A stretch of 64,000 bases of DNA from Litorimonas sp046250185 (GCF_046250185.1 NZ_CP176469.1), one strand, 5' to 3'; positions 17,711-26,258 are shown, counted from the stretch's first letter. Made by a program: numbers and translations. Notes: generated by a model not told the origin, from the sequence alone.

Positions 17711-18388
17711 TTAGTCTTGCGTGGACGGCTTAAACAAGCTCTCCAGAGTATGCTCAACTTTCGGTTTCTCGACAGCTGGTGCAGGAGCGGGTGTGTCGAG
17801 CGGCTTTAGGCCGTCGCTCTCGCCTAATTCAGCAGCGAGCTTTTCGTCTTCTTTGGCTTTCTTATCTGCCGCTTTTTTGACCAGCGCGTCCAAATCGATC
17901 TGGCTGCACAGGCCGAGGCTGACGGGGTCTGTAGGGTTGATCGTGTTGATCTTCCAATGCGTACGGTCGCGGATAGATTTAATTGTCGGCTTCGTCGTTC
18001 CGATCAGGCGCGAGATTTGTGCATCTGTCACTTCGGGGTGATTGCGCACCATCCATGCAATCGCGTCAGGTCGATCTTGGCGACGCGAGAGCGGTGTATA
18101 GCGCGGGCCTTTCTTGGACGGCTTGGACAAGACCAGATTGTCACTGTCAAAGCTGTTAGACTTCATGGCGTAAGACGGGTCTTTCTCAGCCTTCTCAATT
18201 TCTTCGCGGTTGATCTGGCCGTTCGCAATCGGGTCAGCGCCGCGGATGCCTGCCGCCACATCGCCATCCGCAATGCCTTCAACTTCGAGGATGTGCAGGC
18301 TGCAGAACTCGCTGATTTGCTGAAATGTCAGGCCAGTATTGTCAATCAACCATACGGCTGTTGCTTTTGGCATTAGGATCTGTGTCAT
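17711..18388 (-). CDS. trcR: DUF1013 protein, cell-cycle transcriptional regulator TrcR-like
   Basis: 225 residues from ATG 18388 (AAGGGA five bases upstream); a start at 18421 would place the codon in a U-run with no site. Family DUF1013, conserved in Alphaproteobacteria and annotated as the cell-cycle transcriptional regulator TrcR. Visible features are MPKATAVWLIDNTGLTFQQISEFC near the N-terminus and a second helix-turn-helix-like segment MVRNHPEVTDAQISRLIGTT...TIKSIRDRTHW in the middle. A Lys/Glu/Pro-rich disordered tail follows. The two helix-turn-helix-like parts support DNA binding. A terminator-like hairpin lies in its leader. RcdA is encoded nearby on the other strand. Confidence 0.8.
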   Translation of the reverse strand: MTQILMPKATAVWLIDNTGLTFQQISEFCSLHILEVEGIADGDVAAGIRGADPIANGQINREEIEKAEKDPSYAMKSNSFDSDNLVLSKPSKKGPRYTPLSRRQDRPDAIAWMVRNHPEVTDAQISRLIGTTKPTIKSIRDRTHWKINTINPTDPVSLGLCSQIDLDALVKKAADKKAKEDEKLAAELGESDGLKPLDTPAPAPAVEKPKVEHTLESLFKPSTQD

Positions 18389-18422
18389 ATCGTTTCCCTT
18401 ATCTTGGGCAATTTTAGGCATT

Positions 18423-18446
18423 AAAAAAACCCCGCTCGGCGGGGTT
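18423..18446 (-). terminator. Terminator-like hairpin in the trcR leader (candidate attenuator)
   Basis: Leftward reading gives AACCCCGC-loop-GCGGGGTT followed by a run of seven U. It is only 34 bases upstream of the trcR start, and no leftward gene lies beyond it; the gene on its right is on the plus strand. It therefore falls inside the trcR 5' leader or ends a very short RNA. Confidence 0.75.
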
Positions 18447-18475
18447 CTGTCGTCAGATTGACCGTCGACACACGT

Positions 18476-18504
18476 TAACTAGGCGTTTATCACCGCTTTT
18501 GCAA
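18476..18504 (-). promoter_or_regulatory. Candidate sigma-70 promoter for trcR
   Basis: On the minus strand, TTGCAA (18504-18499), a 17-base spacer and TAGTTA (18481-18476). The predicted start would be near 18469, about 23 bases before the terminator-like hairpin at 18446-18423. Confidence 0.35.
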
Positions 18505-18524
18505 GTGGATTAAGAGGTTCAGTC

Positions 18525-18713
18525 ATGGATGAGAATATGCCCCGAACTGGGACGGCTCCTACACCTGGGGAGGATTTATACGGTCTTTCGGTCACGGAAC
18601 TCAAAGACCGTATCACGCTTTATCGCGAGGAGGTTGAGCGTTTAACCGCAGCACTCGCCAAAAAAGAGCAAGAATTGTCAGCAGCCGACCTGATTTTTAA
18701 GGCAAAACCCTGA
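18525..18713 (+). CDS. DUF1192-family small protein
   Basis: 62 residues. The sequence LYGLSVTELKDRITLYREEVERLTAALAKKEQELSAADLIFK has the DUF1192 consensus: a leucine-rich single helix, probably coiled coil, ending in S-A-A-D-x-x-F-K. The family is small, cytosolic, restricted to Alphaproteobacteria, and without assigned function. Its position next to rcdA on the same strand, 89 bases apart, is common in Caulobacter relatives. Confidence 0.85.
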   Translation: MDENMPRTGTAPTPGEDLYGLSVTELKDRITLYREEVERLTAALAKKEQELSAADLIFKAKP

Positions 18714-18802
18714 TTCACAGTATTTTCTCGGCTGAGGCCTCCGCTTGGTGCGAAGCTTGCAAACCTCGCTATCCACGATAGAACTCAAACCGAGAAGAGA
18801 TA

Positions 18803-19351
18803 ATGATGAGCGCCCCATCGCCTATGACACACACACAAAATGATACCCTTATCGCGCAGTCCGAAGCGCGGCTGATGGAGTTTACGCGTTCAGAACTGTT
18901 CGCCAAAACCTTCCGCGAAGGCATGGATATGGTCGAAGAGACCGCTGCCTATCTGGACGGCCCGGGCCGTCAGGACAGCAAGCGCCTCGGCCGCGATGAC
19001 GCACTGACCTATGCCAGCCAGTCAATGCGCCTGACGACACGCTTGATGCAGGTCGCGTCTTGGCTCCTCGTGCAGCGCGCGCTCAAAGAAGGCGATATGA
19101 GTTTGGCAGAGGCCCGCGCGGAGAAATACCGTTTGGTTGCCGAGAACAAAGAGGGTGAATTATCATTCTCAGAGGTCGCGAAAAACGCCTATGCGCTGCC
19201 AGCCCGTCTGCTAGACTTAATGGCACGCTCAGAGCAGCTTTATGAACGCATCATGCGCCTAGATCGCTCGCTCTATGCCGCCATCGCCGCCCAAGCGGGC
19301 AACACGGTCGCCGACCAAATGACCCGTCTGAATGAGGCGTTTAAGCGGTAA
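18803..19351 (+). CDS. rcdA: RcdA-like regulator of CtrA degradation (DUF1465)
   Basis: 182 residues (ATG 18803; ATG 18806 is equally possible). In Caulobacter RcdA is an adaptor that, with CpdR and PopA, delivers the cell-cycle master regulator CtrA to ClpXP. The conserved core is present: FREGMDMVEETAAYLDG, DALTYASQSMRLTTRLMQVASWLLVQRAL, and LPARLLDLMARSEQLYERIMRLD. It is an all-helical protein with no enzyme motifs. Length and core match the family; the C-terminal tail, which in Caulobacter is disordered and binds cargo, is short here. A strong bidirectional terminator follows. Confidence 0.85.
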   Translation: MMSAPSPMTHTQNDTLIAQSEARLMEFTRSELFAKTFREGMDMVEETAAYLDGPGRQDSKRLGRDDALTYASQSMRLTTRLMQVASWLLVQRALKEGDMSLAEARAEKYRLVAENKEGELSFSEVAKNAYALPARLLDLMARSEQLYERIMRLDRSLYAAIAAQAGNTVADQMTRLNEAFKR

Positions 19352-19371
19352 GTTACCTACTACAGATATAT

Positions 19372-19401
19372 AAAAAGCGCTCTCTCAAGGGCGCTTTTTT
19401 T
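19372..19401 (+). terminator. Intrinsic terminator after rcdA
   Basis: An 8-bp stem AGCGCTCT/AGGGCGCT with one G-U pair and loop CTCA has A's on the left and seven T's on the right. It may work in both directions. Confidence 0.9.
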
Positions 19402-19422
19402 GTGTCTGGGTAGGGGTAATAT

Positions 19423-19449
19423 AAAAAAGGCGACCCGTGGGCCGCCTTT
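19423..19449 (-). terminator. Intrinsic terminator of rpmE
   Basis: Read leftward: AAAGGCGGCCC pairs with GGGTCGCCTTT with one mismatch, then a U-run. It is seven bases after the rpmE stop. Confidence 0.85.
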
Positions 19450-19455
19450 GAAATC

Positions 19456-19677
19456 TTAAACGCCGAAACCTGCGAATTTGTCTTTGAAGCGTGACACGCG
19501 TCCGCCGCGGTCCATCAATTTGCCGTCGCCGCCTGTCCAAGCCGGATGCGTCTTGGAGTCGATATCGAGGACGAGCGTATCGCCTTCTTTACCGTAAGTG
19601 CTACGTGTTTCGTATGTTGATCCGTCCACCATCTGAACTGTGATCATGTGGTAATCTGGATGTCCGTCTTTTTTCAT
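19456..19677 (-). CDS. rpmE: Ribosomal protein bL31
   Basis: 73 residues from ATG 19677, with GAGGAG nine bases upstream; a longer open frame upstream is not supported. MKKDGHPDYHMITVQMVDGS and STYGKEGDTLVLDID...HPAWTGG are diagnostic of bL31 of the large subunit. It contains no cysteine, so it is the zinc-free form, as is usual in Alphaproteobacteria. Confidence 0.95.
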   Translation of the reverse strand: MKKDGHPDYHMITVQMVDGSTYETRSTYGKEGDTLVLDIDSKTHPAWTGGDGKLMDRGGRVSRFKDKFAGFGV

Positions 19678-19810
19678 AATATGGCTCCTCAGCCTTTGGT
19701 CACGGGATTGCGTTAAATGGTCCCCCGCTCGAGCGCGCGATATAGGATACCCCCCAAATCTCGTCAAGTTCATATTGCGCCTGACGTGAGCGCGTTCTAC
19801 CGTCGCGCTA

Positions 19811-21121
19811 ATGTCTGATCTTTTCCAAGTCACAGGTCTTGAAGACCAAGCCCCGCGCCCGCTCGCGGACCGTCTACGCCCGCAAGTGATCGAGGACGTG
19901 GTGGGGCAGGATCACTTGATCGCCGCAGGTGCCCCGATCGGGCGGATGTTAGAAAGCCGCCGCATTGCGAGCATGATCCTTTGGGGGCCGCCTGGGGTCG
20001 GGAAGACAACGATTGCGCGGTTGATCGCGGATCATGCAGATCTGGAATTTGTGCAGCTATCCGCTGTCTTCTCTGGCGTTGCCGATTTGCGCAAAGCGTT
20101 CGAGGCCGCCAAGGCCCGCCGAGCCACAGGGCGCGGGACGTTATTATTCGTGGACGAAATCCACCGCTTTAACCGCGCGCAGCAGGACGGCTTTTTGCCT
20201 TATGTCGAAGCGGGGATTGTGACGCTGATCGGAGCGACGACAGAAAACCCAAGTTTTGAACTTAACGGCGCTTTGCTGTCCCGCGCGCAAGTTTTTGTTT
20301 TGAAGCGGCTGGATGAGGCAGCATTGGAAGGCTTGCTGCAACGCGCAGAGCAAGAAGTGGGACAGCATTTGCCGCTGACCGCTGACGGGCGGGTCGCGCT
20401 GATCGGATTTGCGGACGGGGACGGCCGGTACCTCCTGACACTGGCTGAGGAAATTTTCGCCGCTGCAACCTCGACCCCGCTAGATAGTAATGGGGTCGCG
20501 GAGATGTTGCAAAAACGCGCGCCCGCCTATGACAAATCTCGTGACGAACATTATAACCTGATCTCGGCTTTGCATAAATCTATGCGGGGGAGTGATCCAG
20601 ATGCGGCGCTATATTGGTTGGCACGGATGCTGACGGGCGGCGAAGACCCTCTCTATATTGCCCGCCGGATTGTGCGCTTTGCCAGCGAGGATATTGGCCT
20701 TGCTGACCCCACTGCACTGATGATCGCGAATGAAGCCATGGCGACCTACCGCTTCCTTGGCAGTCCAGAGGGAGAGTTGGCGATTGCCCATGCCGTCGTC
20801 CACCTCGCCACCGCGCCAAAATCTAATGCGGTCTATGTTGGCTATAAAGCGGCCATGTCGGCGGCCAAACAAACAGGCTCACTCGCCCCGCCCAAGCATA
20901 TTCTCAACGCGCCGACCAAGCTGATGAAAGACATCGGCTACGGCGCGGGCTACGCCTATGACCACAACACGGAAGAGGGGTTTTCAGGCCAAAACTACTT
21001 CCCCGACGGCATGGCGCGACAAAACTTTTACGCTCCCCAAGGCAAAGGCCGGGAGCGATCCATCAAAGAGCGCCTCGACTATTGGGCAAAAATACGTGAC
21101 GAGAAGATGAAAGAAATTTAA
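19811..21121 (+). CDS. rarA: Replication-associated recombination protein A (AAA+ ATPase)
   Basis: 436 residues. RarA/MgsA acts at stalled replication forks and is a relative of eukaryotic WRNIP1. It has PLADRLRPQ...VVGQDHL at the N-terminus, Walker A GPPGVGKTT (~59-67), Walker B VDEIHRF (~114-120), sensor 1 GATTENPSF, then the C-terminal tetramerisation part (ALYWLARMLTGGEDPLYIARR). The stop codon is immediately followed by the ATG of the crotonase gene (21121/21122), so the two are probably co-transcribed. The start lies 133 bases from the divergent rpmE. Confidence 0.95.
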   Translation: MSDLFQVTGLEDQAPRPLADRLRPQVIEDVVGQDHLIAAGAPIGRMLESRRIASMILWGPPGVGKTTIARLIADHADLEFVQLSAVFSGVADLRKAFEAAKARRATGRGTLLFVDEIHRFNRAQQDGFLPYVEAGIVTLIGATTENPSFELNGALLSRAQVFVLKRLDEAALEGLLQRAEQEVGQHLPLTADGRVALIGFADGDGRYLLTLAEEIFAAATSTPLDSNGVAEMLQKRAPAYDKSRDEHYNLISALHKSMRGSDPDAALYWLARMLTGGEDPLYIARRIVRFASEDIGLADPTALMIANEAMATYRFLGSPEGELAIAHAVVHLATAPKSNAVYVGYKAAMSAAKQTGSLAPPKHILNAPTKLMKDIGYGAGYAYDHNTEEGFSGQNYFPDGMARQNFYAPQGKGRERSIKERLDYWAKIRDEKMKEI

Positions 21122-21952
21122 ATGACCTACACAACAATTACTATGACGCCAGACGTCAATAATTCGCAAGTCGCGATCCTGACGCTCAATCGGCCGGAGG
21201 CGATGAACAGCTTTAATGTTGATATGTGCTACGAGATGATCGCGGCGGTTGAGGCTGCGGATGCGGACCCTAATATCCGCGTGATTGTCGTGACGGGGGC
21301 AGGGCGCGCCTTCTGTGCTGGCGCAGATATTAGCCAGGGCTTTGACGCCGTTGCGCCCTCTGAAGTGGACGAAGCCACAGGCATTGGCCGTGATTTGGGT
21401 GGGGTGCTGAACCTTGCATTATTTGATTGCGACACGCCAATTCTTGCCGCCATTAACGGCGCAGCGGTTGGTATCGGCGCGACGATGACGATCCCGATGG
21501 ACATTCGGATTGCGTCAGAAAAATCGAAATTTGCCTTTCCCTTTGCGCGTCGCGGCATCGTTTTTGATGGTGCGGCGAGTTGGTTCCTGCCGCGCTTGGT
21601 CGGTTTTGCGAAAGCCAATGAATGGATTTTGAAAGCTGATATTATAATGGCGGATGAAATGCAGCGCGCAGGGTTTGTGTCCGAAGTCCTCGCGCCAAAG
21701 AACGTCTTGCCACGTGCGCTGGACCTTGCCCGAGACATCGCCGTCAACTGCTCCCCGACAAGCACAGCGATCAATAAGCGTCTGTTGCGAGACTCGATGT
21801 TTGGCAGCGGGGCGATGGACGGCGCGGCCTATCAAATGCATCTCAAAGAGAGCGAGTTGCTAACGAAAGCATTTGCGAGCTATGATTGCCACGAAGGCGT
21901 CACCGCATTTTTCGAAAAGCGTCCGCCGAAATTTAAAAATCGGGAGGGCTGA
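21122..21952 (+). CDS. Crotonase (enoyl-CoA hydratase/isomerase) family protein
   Basis: 276 residues. The family fold is clear: TLNRPEAMNSF, the oxyanion-hole stretches AGRAFCAGADI and AINGAAVGIGATM, and FLPRLVGFAKANEW. The usual catalytic Glu in the P-E-x-x-L-G motif is replaced: the sequence reads FPFARRGIVFDG, with an Asp a few residues later. Related actinobacterial and proteobacterial sequences carry the same ARRGIV pattern, so this is a subfamily feature rather than damage. CoA-thioester binding is likely; the reaction is uncertain. It directly abuts rarA. Confidence 0.85.
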   Translation: MTYTTITMTPDVNNSQVAILTLNRPEAMNSFNVDMCYEMIAAVEAADADPNIRVIVVTGAGRAFCAGADISQGFDAVAPSEVDEATGIGRDLGGVLNLALFDCDTPILAAINGAAVGIGATMTIPMDIRIASEKSKFAFPFARRGIVFDGAASWFLPRLVGFAKANEWILKADIIMADEMQRAGFVSEVLAPKNVLPRALDLARDIAVNCSPTSTAINKRLLRDSMFGSGAMDGAAYQMHLKESELLTKAFASYDCHEGVTAFFEKRPPKFKNREG

Positions 21953-21960
21953 GCCCTATT

Positions 21961-22230
21961 ATGACCAAAGCTGAGCGTATCGCAAACTGGGAAAAGACCC
22001 GAAAAATGGGCTATCCCAAATATATTCTGATTTACGGGATTTTACTGTGGGCTGTTCCTATCTGGCTTTTGCTTAGGTTTGTTGATTATTTCCAGGGTAA
22101 TCCGCCCTTTGACGGCTGGTTTATGAGTGTTCCAGCATCATGGCTGCTTGGAGGTGTGCTGTTTGGAAGTGTTATGTGGTTTACCGCAGAAAAAATACAT
22201 AAGGCGCAAAAGCAAAATTTGGAGAATTGA
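21961..22230 (+). CDS. Small two-helix membrane protein, unknown
   Basis: 89 residues. A basic N-terminus (MTKAERIANWEKTRKMGYPK) is followed by two hydrophobic helices (~20-42 and ~58-76) and a charged end (EKIHKAQKQNLEN). I do not recognise a family. It starts 8 bases after the crotonase stop and its end coincides with the leader of the DUF4197 gene, so it belongs to the same transcription unit. Confidence 0.65.
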   Translation: MTKAERIANWEKTRKMGYPKYILIYGILLWAVPIWLLLRFVDYFQGNPPFDGWFMSVPASWLLGGVLFGSVMWFTAEKIHKAQKQNLEN

Positions 22231-22232
22231 TC

Positions 22233-22958
22233 ATGGATAGACGTGTGGTATTATTGGGCTTGCTAAGCTCGCCCCTCGCGGCGTGCGAGACGCTTGACCC
22301 AGCTGTGATTGACGGCATTCTCGGCGGGGCTGGCGGGCTCTCCCAAGCGGACGCGGCGATGGGAATACGTGCGGCGCTGAATAACGGGGTTGGCAATGCC
22401 ATCGCCAATCTCGGGGTCGTTGACGGATTTCTCGGGAATGCGCTGGTTCGTATCCCACTGCCCAAAGTCCTCCAAGATGTGCAGAGCTATCTTGAGCCGA
22501 TCGGTGCGGACGGCCTGCTCGTAGAACTACAGCAGCAATTAAATAGGGGCGCGGAAAAAGCAGCCCCTGTGGCCAAAGATATTTTTGTCAAAGCGGTATC
22601 CGATCTCACTATCACGGACGCGATCAATATTGTGCGCGGGCCAGACAATGCGGCGACGGATTATCTGCAAAGCCGCACGAGCTTCGAACTGGCGCAGCTT
22701 TTCGCACCGATCATGGAAAATGCGCTGGGCCAAACGGGGGCGCTACAACTGGTGGATCAAGTTGCTGGGCAGCTTCGAAATGTGCCGTTCGCGCCGGGGC
22801 TCGGCGCGGATGCGCGCGCGGATCTGGTGAAACATGGCGTAGACTTCGGGCTGGAGGGTATCTTCTACTATATTGGCCAAGAAGAAAAAGCGATCCGCGA
22901 GAACCCCGCCAAGCGCACGAGCGAAATTCTGCGCCGCGTTTTCGGAGCTTATGCTTAG
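22233..22958 (+). CDS. DUF4197 lipoprotein-like protein
   Basis: 241 residues from ATG 22233 (GGAG eight bases upstream; a TTG at 22227 is less likely). The N-terminus RRVVLLGLLSSPLAAC is a lipoprotein signal with LAAC lipobox. The mature part matches DUF4197: GLSQADAAMGIRAALNNGVGNAI, VDGFLGNALVRIPLPK, DALNIVRG-like (DAINIVRG), AATDYLQSRTSFELAQLF. The family is periplasmic and helical, of unknown function. The start lies 2 bases after the preceding gene's stop. Confidence 0.85.
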   Translation: MDRRVVLLGLLSSPLAACETLDPAVIDGILGGAGGLSQADAAMGIRAALNNGVGNAIANLGVVDGFLGNALVRIPLPKVLQDVQSYLEPIGADGLLVELQQQLNRGAEKAAPVAKDIFVKAVSDLTITDAINIVRGPDNAATDYLQSRTSFELAQLFAPIMENALGQTGALQLVDQVAGQLRNVPFAPGLGADARADLVKHGVDFGLEGIFYYIGQEEKAIRENPAKRTSEILRRVFGAYA

Positions 22959-23079
22959 CTGCCGTAAGGTGCCTAAAAGCTTAAACTTTCGTAGGGGCGG
23001 AAATTAATGCTTTAACTTTTGGTTAACTTGTGATTCAACGTAAAGGTCTAGTCGGGGCGCACCCAACTACGAGCCCCGC

Positions 23080-23295
23080 ATGTCGCTTTCCACATTGTCA
23101 CCCAGCCAGTCGCTCAAAGCCTTGATAAAGGCTTACGTGTCAGATGCGGTGCCTGTGCCTGTGACGACTGACAATGTGACTGACCTCATCTCAGGTTACG
23201 AAGCTGAGGCCCTACGCTTTATGATCGATACTGACGAGACAATAGATGACCTCTGCGTACCAGCCTTCCGCGCCGTGCTCGAAGCCGCTGAATAA
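23080..23295 (+). CDS. Small hypothetical protein
   Basis: 71 residues: MSLSTLSPSQSLKALIKAYVS, then acidic helical sequence (YEAEALRFMIDTDETIDDLCVPAFRAVLEAAE). No Shine-Dalgarno is apparent and I do not recognise the family, but the composition is protein-like and it fills the gap between DUF4197 and creD. It may be lineage-specific or spurious. Confidence 0.45.
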   Translation: MSLSTLSPSQSLKALIKAYVSDAVPVPVTTDNVTDLISGYEAEALRFMIDTDETIDDLCVPAFRAVLEAAE

Positions 23296-23418
23296 AATAC
23301 CCGCCATAAATTAGCCGACATTTGGCCGCGCCGCCGTCGCGCTCTGGCCTACGAAAAACCGCGCGAAAACCGTCTTCGTGCCACGTCCTCGCCTTCTGCT
23401 GGCCTCCTGTCTCCTTCA

Positions 23419-23445
23419 TTCCAAAAGCTCATATTCATTTTGGAA
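23419..23445. repeat. Inverted repeat TTCCAAAA-N11-TTTTGGAA before creD
   Basis: Perfect 8-bp arms end 20 bases upstream of the creD start, just before its ribosome-binding site. The position would suit an operator or a leader hairpin. Confidence 0.5.
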
Positions 23446-23464
23446 AAAGAAGAGAGGGGGCATT

Positions 23465-24940
23465 ATGTCCGACACACCCACACTCCCGCCGACGCCTGGT
23501 AAATTCAAACCGCGCCCGCCGCGAAAACCGTTTTTTGCGGGACGGTCCAGCGGATTAAAACTCATCATCGTCTGCGCCTTGGTCTTGCTCATGTCGATCC
23601 CCGCCATGTTCATTTCCTATATCAGCTATGAACGGAGCAGCCGCGCGGATGACGTAACGCGCGAAGTCTCCCAAGACTATGGTGGGCCGCAACTGGTCAC
23701 GGGGCCACACATCGTCGTGCCATACGTCAAACGCAATGACGACGCGCGGGAGATGACCTTGGGCGATTACGTTTTTTCCGCAGAAACAGGAGAGGTCGTG
23801 TTGGACGATATAAAAGTCAAAGAAGTCAGCTTGTCGCTCTTTGACGTGCCAGTATTTAAGACGGACGGCACGCTGTCGGCGAGCTTTTCTGATCCCCGTA
23901 AAATTGACGTTGATGATCGGCTAAAGCTCGATTGGTCGCAAGCGATGATCGTGTTCAATCTGTCCGAAGTTAAAGGTTTGCGCGGTGATGTGCAGCTCAA
24001 GATCGGCGACACGGCGCAGCAATTTACCTATCAGCAAATTCGACGCCCTAATGCCCCAAGCTATACCCAACGCACGCGCAGCGGCGATGGTGACATCATT
24101 GAGACGCAGCGGATTTACGAGTTAAATTATGATCTCATTGCGCAACGCGATGGGGGATATTTGGCCGTCCCAGCTACCGCGCTTCTGGCGAAGTTTGACG
24201 CGGGCGCGACTCGCTTGACGACGACGATTGATCTCAGCCTCTCAGGTGCTCAGAAATTATCTATCGTGCCATTTGCGAAGCTGACGAAAATTAACTTACA
24301 GTCTAACTGGCCGCACCCCGGATTTGACGGCCCGTTCCCGCCAGATGATCGCGAAATCACGGAAGAGGGTTTTGCGGCGAATTGGACGATCCCTCTGCTG
24401 CGTCGCGGTATTATTAGTCACGGTTCAGCGCGCGGCTTTCGGCAGCTTTACGAAACATATGGCGGCATGTCGGTGAACTTTGTCTCGCCGCTTGACCCCT
24501 ACCGCACAGTCAATCGCGCGTTGAAATATAGCGTGCTATTTATCGGGATGGTGTTTCTGGCTTACTTCTTGTTTGAAGTGATTGTCGGCGTGCCCGTCCA
24601 CCCCGCGCAATATATCCTGATTGGCCTCGCGCAGAGTATCTTCTATCTTCTGCTATTGGCATTTTCCGAGCGGATTGGTTTTACGGGCGCGTTTGCGATA
24701 TCAGCGGGGGCAACGATTGCAGCAACGTCTGGCTATGCGGGGGCTGTGTTTGGTGGCCGTCAGTATATCGCCAAAGCGGGGGCTGTGTTCCTGCTGGTCT
24801 ACGGCTTGCTTTACGCGCTGATGCGGATGCAAGACTTCGCGTTGATGATCGGAGCCCTAGCGAGCTTTATCGCGATTGCTGGCACAATGTATCTGACCCG
24901 TAACATCAACTGGTACGGGGCGAAAAGCGCGGCGGCTTAG
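23465..24940 (+). CDS. creD: CreD-family inner-membrane protein
   Basis: 491 residues from ATG 23465 (GAGAGGGGG upstream). A Pro-rich cytoplasmic leader is followed by a first helix (LKLIIVCALVLLMSIPAMFISYI), a ~300-residue periplasmic domain with the family motif GGPQLVTGPHIVVPYV, and several C-terminal helices from ~residue 355. CreD in enterobacteria belongs to the CreBC regulon and affects envelope stress and colicin tolerance; its biochemistry is unsettled. No creBC genes are adjacent. It overlaps the stop of the convergent acyltransferase by 4 bases. Confidence 0.9.
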   Translation: MSDTPTLPPTPGKFKPRPPRKPFFAGRSSGLKLIIVCALVLLMSIPAMFISYISYERSSRADDVTREVSQDYGGPQLVTGPHIVVPYVKRNDDAREMTLGDYVFSAETGEVVLDDIKVKEVSLSLFDVPVFKTDGTLSASFSDPRKIDVDDRLKLDWSQAMIVFNLSEVKGLRGDVQLKIGDTAQQFTYQQIRRPNAPSYTQRTRSGDGDIIETQRIYELNYDLIAQRDGGYLAVPATALLAKFDAGATRLTTTIDLSLSGAQKLSIVPFAKLTKINLQSNWPHPGFDGPFPPDDREITEEGFAANWTIPLLRRGIISHGSARGFRQLYETYGGMSVNFVSPLDPYRTVNRALKYSVLFIGMVFLAYFLFEVIVGVPVHPAQYILIGLAQSIFYLLLLAFSERIGFTGAFAISAGATIAATSGYAGAVFGGRQYIAKAGAVFLLVYGLLYALMRMQDFALMIGALASFIAIAGTMYLTRNINWYGAKSAAA

Positions 24941-26109
24941 CTGCGCTTACCCAGCACTCTGGCAATCGCTGCCGCTTTGGGATCTTTGGCGAGTCCCGAA
25001 GCGGCAGGTTCCGTTTTAGTAATGCCGTGGCTGCCAAATTTCTTACGCAGCGCAAGGAAGCGCTTCTCGACCAAATAGTAAGACACTGCGGCGAAGTAAA
25101 CGCTGATCGGGAAAGCGATTAAGTGCGCCAAAGTCGTATCGCCCATCGTCCGCACACACATATCAATGATCGGCACATGCCAGAGATAGAGCGCATAGGA
25201 GACGACGCCAAACCATGCCAGCGGCTTCCACTCCAAAATACTGATCACCCAGCGAACTTTGTCCCAGAAAAAGAGATTAAGGAACAGCACGAACAGCGCC
25301 ATGCCTTGCAGTGTGAACCGCGCCGTGTAGCGAAAGCTCTCATCACGGATCAGGAAGCTCGCCAAAATCGCGACAAGCGCCGCGCCGATTGGCACCCAGC
25401 CCATGAGGCGTTTGAGGCGTGAGGCATCGCCGAGCACATGCAGCAGCACTGACAGAAAACACCCCCAGACAAGGCTATCAATACGCGTATCCGTCATCAT
25501 GTAGGTATAGTCTTGCACGGGCAGGGCGGTCTGTGTGTAAATCACAACGCGCCAGAGCAGAGCCGCGAACAGCACAACGCCCAGCCCCCACAAAATACGC
25601 TTCCAATTCCCGCCGAGTAAGACAAGGAAAGCAGGGAAAATCAGGTAGAAATGCTCCTCTACGGCCAGCGACCAAAGGTGCGTCCACGGCATAAAGGGCA
25701 GCTCGCCCCCCATGCGCGTCACGACTTGGAAAATATTCGTGCCGTAAAACACCGCTGAGAGTAGCTCAATCAAAGTTGGCCCGCCCCAACCCAAAGCCAG
25801 ATAAGCGATGCTGGTGCAAATCACCATGAGCAGAAGCGCGGGATAGAGGCGGATGAACCGCCGAATATAAAATTGTTTCAATCCGATACGCCCTTTGGCC
25901 TCGCGCTCCGCGATTAATAGGCGTGTGATTAGAAAGCCTGAGATAAAGAAAAACACCGTCACGCCGAAACCGCCAGGGATCAAATGTTCCAGTCCCATAT
26001 GGGCTAAAATCACGATCAGGACGGAAATAGCTCGGATTCCGTCCAGCCCTGGAATATAACCATATCCCGCTTGAGGGGAGAGAATCGGGTGTGTTTTCGT
26101 ATCTATCAT
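24937..26109 (-). CDS. Membrane acyltransferase (acyltransferase-3, OafA/YrhL type)
   Basis: 390 residues with about ten hydrophobic helices. The family hallmarks are PGLDGIRAISVLIVILAH near the N-terminus (catalytic His in ILAH), FGVTVFFFISGFLITRLL, FYIRRFIRLYP, and WSLAVEEHFYLIFP. Acyltransferase-3 enzymes acetylate or acylate extracellular polysaccharides, LPS or peptidoglycan. The C-terminal SGNH domain of OafA is absent, so this is the short form. No polysaccharide gene cluster is nearby and the acceptor is unknown. Confidence 0.9.
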   Translation of the reverse strand: MIDTKTHPILSPQAGYGYIPGLDGIRAISVLIVILAHMGLEHLIPGGFGVTVFFFISGFLITRLLIAEREAKGRIGLKQFYIRRFIRLYPALLLMVICTSIAYLALGWGGPTLIELLSAVFYGTNIFQVVTRMGGELPFMPWTHLWSLAVEEHFYLIFPAFLVLLGGNWKRILWGLGVVLFAALLWRVVIYTQTALPVQDYTYMMTDTRIDSLVWGCFLSVLLHVLGDASRLKRLMGWVPIGAALVAILASFLIRDESFRYTARFTLQGMALFVLFLNLFFWDKVRWVISILEWKPLAWFGVVSYALYLWHVPIIDMCVRTMGDTTLAHLIAFPISVYFAAVSYYLVEKRFLALRKKFGSHGITKTEPAASGLAKDPKAAAIARVLGKRS

Positions 26110-26258
26110 CCCCTGAGACGTGCAGGATTTATGCCAAACTCGCGTGGTATAGCTCCGAGGCTAAAAGCGACAAAATGCCGTGGGTTTTGTCACTGAAACC
26201 CCTTCGCTTCCGCTGCGTTATCCTTTATAAGACGCACTTAAAGAAGGAATTATGAGCT

